This document shows, piece by piece, positions 62,886 to 64,000 of a stretch of 64,000 nt of DNA. A model generated the notes under the pieces. It was not told where the DNA came from, searched no databases, and saw only the letters and a program-made list of their open reading frames with translations. The DNA lies in the NCBI GenBank assembly GCA_030068145.1, contig JAPJBO010000892.1:1-64000 (forward strand). The letters are read 5' to 3'. Made by a program: the position numbers and the translations under genes. The DNA comes from Diplonema papillatum. Taxonomy: Eukaryota > Euglenozoa > Diplonemea > Diplonemida > Diplonemidae. Position 1 is the first letter of the stretch, and each line of letters opens with the position of its first letter.

Positions 62886-63068
62886 TTTGCAGTTATGTTG
62901 GTGTCTAGCAGAACGTTGCGTAGCAAATGTGCACGGCAGAACGTTGTGTAAGACGTTGAGCATATTGCATTGCAGTTACGTTGGTGTTTAGCAGAACGTT
63001 GCGTAGCAAATGTGCGCGGCAGAACGTTGTGTGTCTGAGACATTGCGTAGCAGAACGTTGTGTAGGAG
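62886..63068 (+). repeat. 83 bp tandem repeat with GCAGAACGTTG core
   Basis: 62889-62950 and 62972-63031 are nearly identical (TAGCAGAACGTTGCGTAGCA). The core AGAACGTTG occurs five times in total up to 63060. Confidence 0.85.
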
Positions 63069-63341
63069 TGGAGTTGTTGTAAGTGACAGGTCACAGATCA
63101 GGTGCACTTTTTGCAGGCACCTTGGCGTTCTTCAGAATGTCATCTGCCTCGCGCTGGCGCTTCGACGGCATCGGGATTTTGATTTCTTCCTCTGTCCTTG
63201 GGCTGTTTTCACAGTTGGCAGGATCAGAAAGGATGAATTAGACTCAAAACGAGCTCAAAACACGCGATTTCACTCACCACAGGGAGAAAAAAAATTTTGC
63301 GAGGGGTCTCCCCTACAGATTTCTGCCTACGACCTTATTTT

Positions 63342-63510
63342 GCGCCGCCAGCTATTTTCAGTTGGAAAAATAAACGAATTTATTTCGCCGCCAGCTATTT
63401 TCAGTCGGAAAAATAAACGAATTTATTTCCCTAGGGACAATAAATTTCATTTATTTGTTTCGACTGAAAATAGCTGGCGGCGCAAAATAAATTCCGAGAT
63501 CGGAAAAAAA
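63342..63510. repeat. Inverted and tandem copies of a CGCCGCCAGCTATTTTCAGT unit
   Basis: The unit occurs in direct orientation at 63343 and 63386 and in inverse orientation at 63461-63484. AATAAACGAATTTATT stretches lie between. It is a foldback structure. Confidence 0.8.
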
Positions 63511-63571
63511 TAAATTCGTTTATTTGTCCGGCCTGTGTAAACACAACGGAATCCTGTCAAAAAATAAACGA

Positions 63572-63650
63572 AATTTATCGTCACGCTCCGCAAGCCATTT
63601 CCACCAGAGGGAATTTATTTTTCCCAATAAAAAAATTAAACAAACCTCCG
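63572..63650 (+). repeat. Dispersed repeat, mate of 13338-13420
   Basis: It shares TCGTCACGCTCCGCAAGCCA and AATTTATTTT with 13338-13420. Confidence 0.85.
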
Positions 63651-64000
63651 CGTTTTCTTTTCTTTTTCAAAAGCCCGTTTTCACAGTTCTTTGTTTGGAG
63701 AATCGGCAGGGTCCGAGCTTGCTAGTCTGCTGCCATTTTTGACCCCAAGGGGTCTGAAAAGGAGCTCAAACAGGCGGGAACAGCATAACTAGGTGGCAAA
63801 GACAGAAACCGATTAGGGTGAGCTATCACTCCATCGTTTTCTGGACAACGTCGCGTATTGGCGGTTGACCCCTTTTCATCTTCTCAATCCTTTTTTTTTT
63901 ACCAGTACATCGATACTGACGGGAACATTTCCGGAACAACGGTTGCACACGAAAGAGAAAACGAAGCCAACGAAAAAGCGCTCATAAAGGAAGCTCCCCC
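63651..64000. other. Right edge, nothing recognised
   Basis: No gene, repeat array or RNA gene is visible. Confidence 0.5.

Overview
This window is nuclear DNA of a eukaryote, most likely a unicellular protist or alga. Three protein genes carry GT-AG introns whose exons join in frame or nearly so (about 2378-2449, 32052-32468 and 54388-54587). Coding sequence is GC-rich and mostly intron-poor, intergenic DNA is long and repeat-dense, and the protein families are eukaryotic: UAS/UBX, NFX1, kelch, PPR-like, plant-type LRR, and a membrane protein with a cyclase-like domain. I cannot name the species. The standard genetic code fits, because very long frames contain no internal TAA, TAG or TGA.

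Layout. 1-1313 is the 3' part of a retroelement ORF with an intact RNase H domain. 1415-2727 is a UBXD8/FAF2-like gene. 2728-6280 holds hairpins, microsatellites and a decayed LINE reverse transcriptase. 6285-10523 is one decayed DIRS-like retroelement. It is bounded by an inverted repeat of about 36 bp, carries an 84 bp direct repeat just inside each end, has a frameshifted reverse transcriptase/RNase H, and contains a 167 bp minisatellite. 10950-13420 is a graveyard: a hAT relic, double-hairpin clusters and small dispersed repeats.

The middle is the gene-rich part. 13633-15723 encodes a BILBO1-like protein (ubiquitin-like N-terminus, EF-hand pair, coiled coil). 17494-20829 encodes a kelch protein whose propeller is interrupted by about 640 residues. 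23963-29320 encodes a 1785-residue disordered/coiled-coil protein with a zinc knuckle and a C-terminal HPD motif. 31774-33963 is an NFX1-like RING gene. A structurally complete piggyBac element (34015-37735, TTAA on both sides) sits 50 bp past that gene and carries a second ORF in the same frame as its transposase. 39337-41055 encodes a PPR-like protein.

The right part holds an acidic low-complexity ORF, a small secreted protein, a secreted LRR protein (44483-45254), a short piece of large-subunit rRNA (46839-46985) and a small SRI-like protein (47272-48111). Next come two copies of a composite repeat (15 bp satellite plus a tRNA-like SINE, 48490-50608). After that lies a receptor-like gene (53624-57216) that couples a bacterial-type solute-binding ectodomain to a degenerate class III cyclase homology domain. 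57217-64000 has no gene I can support, but it has several foldback elements, including a TTAA-flanked MITE.

No operon-like co-operation is visible. The genes are independent housekeeping, cytoskeletal or surface genes separated by mobile DNA. The points most worth following are the piggyBac element with its peptidase-like ORF, the pseudo-cyclase receptor, the interrupted kelch propeller, and the degenerate duplications of gene 3' ends downstream of the kelch and LRR genes.
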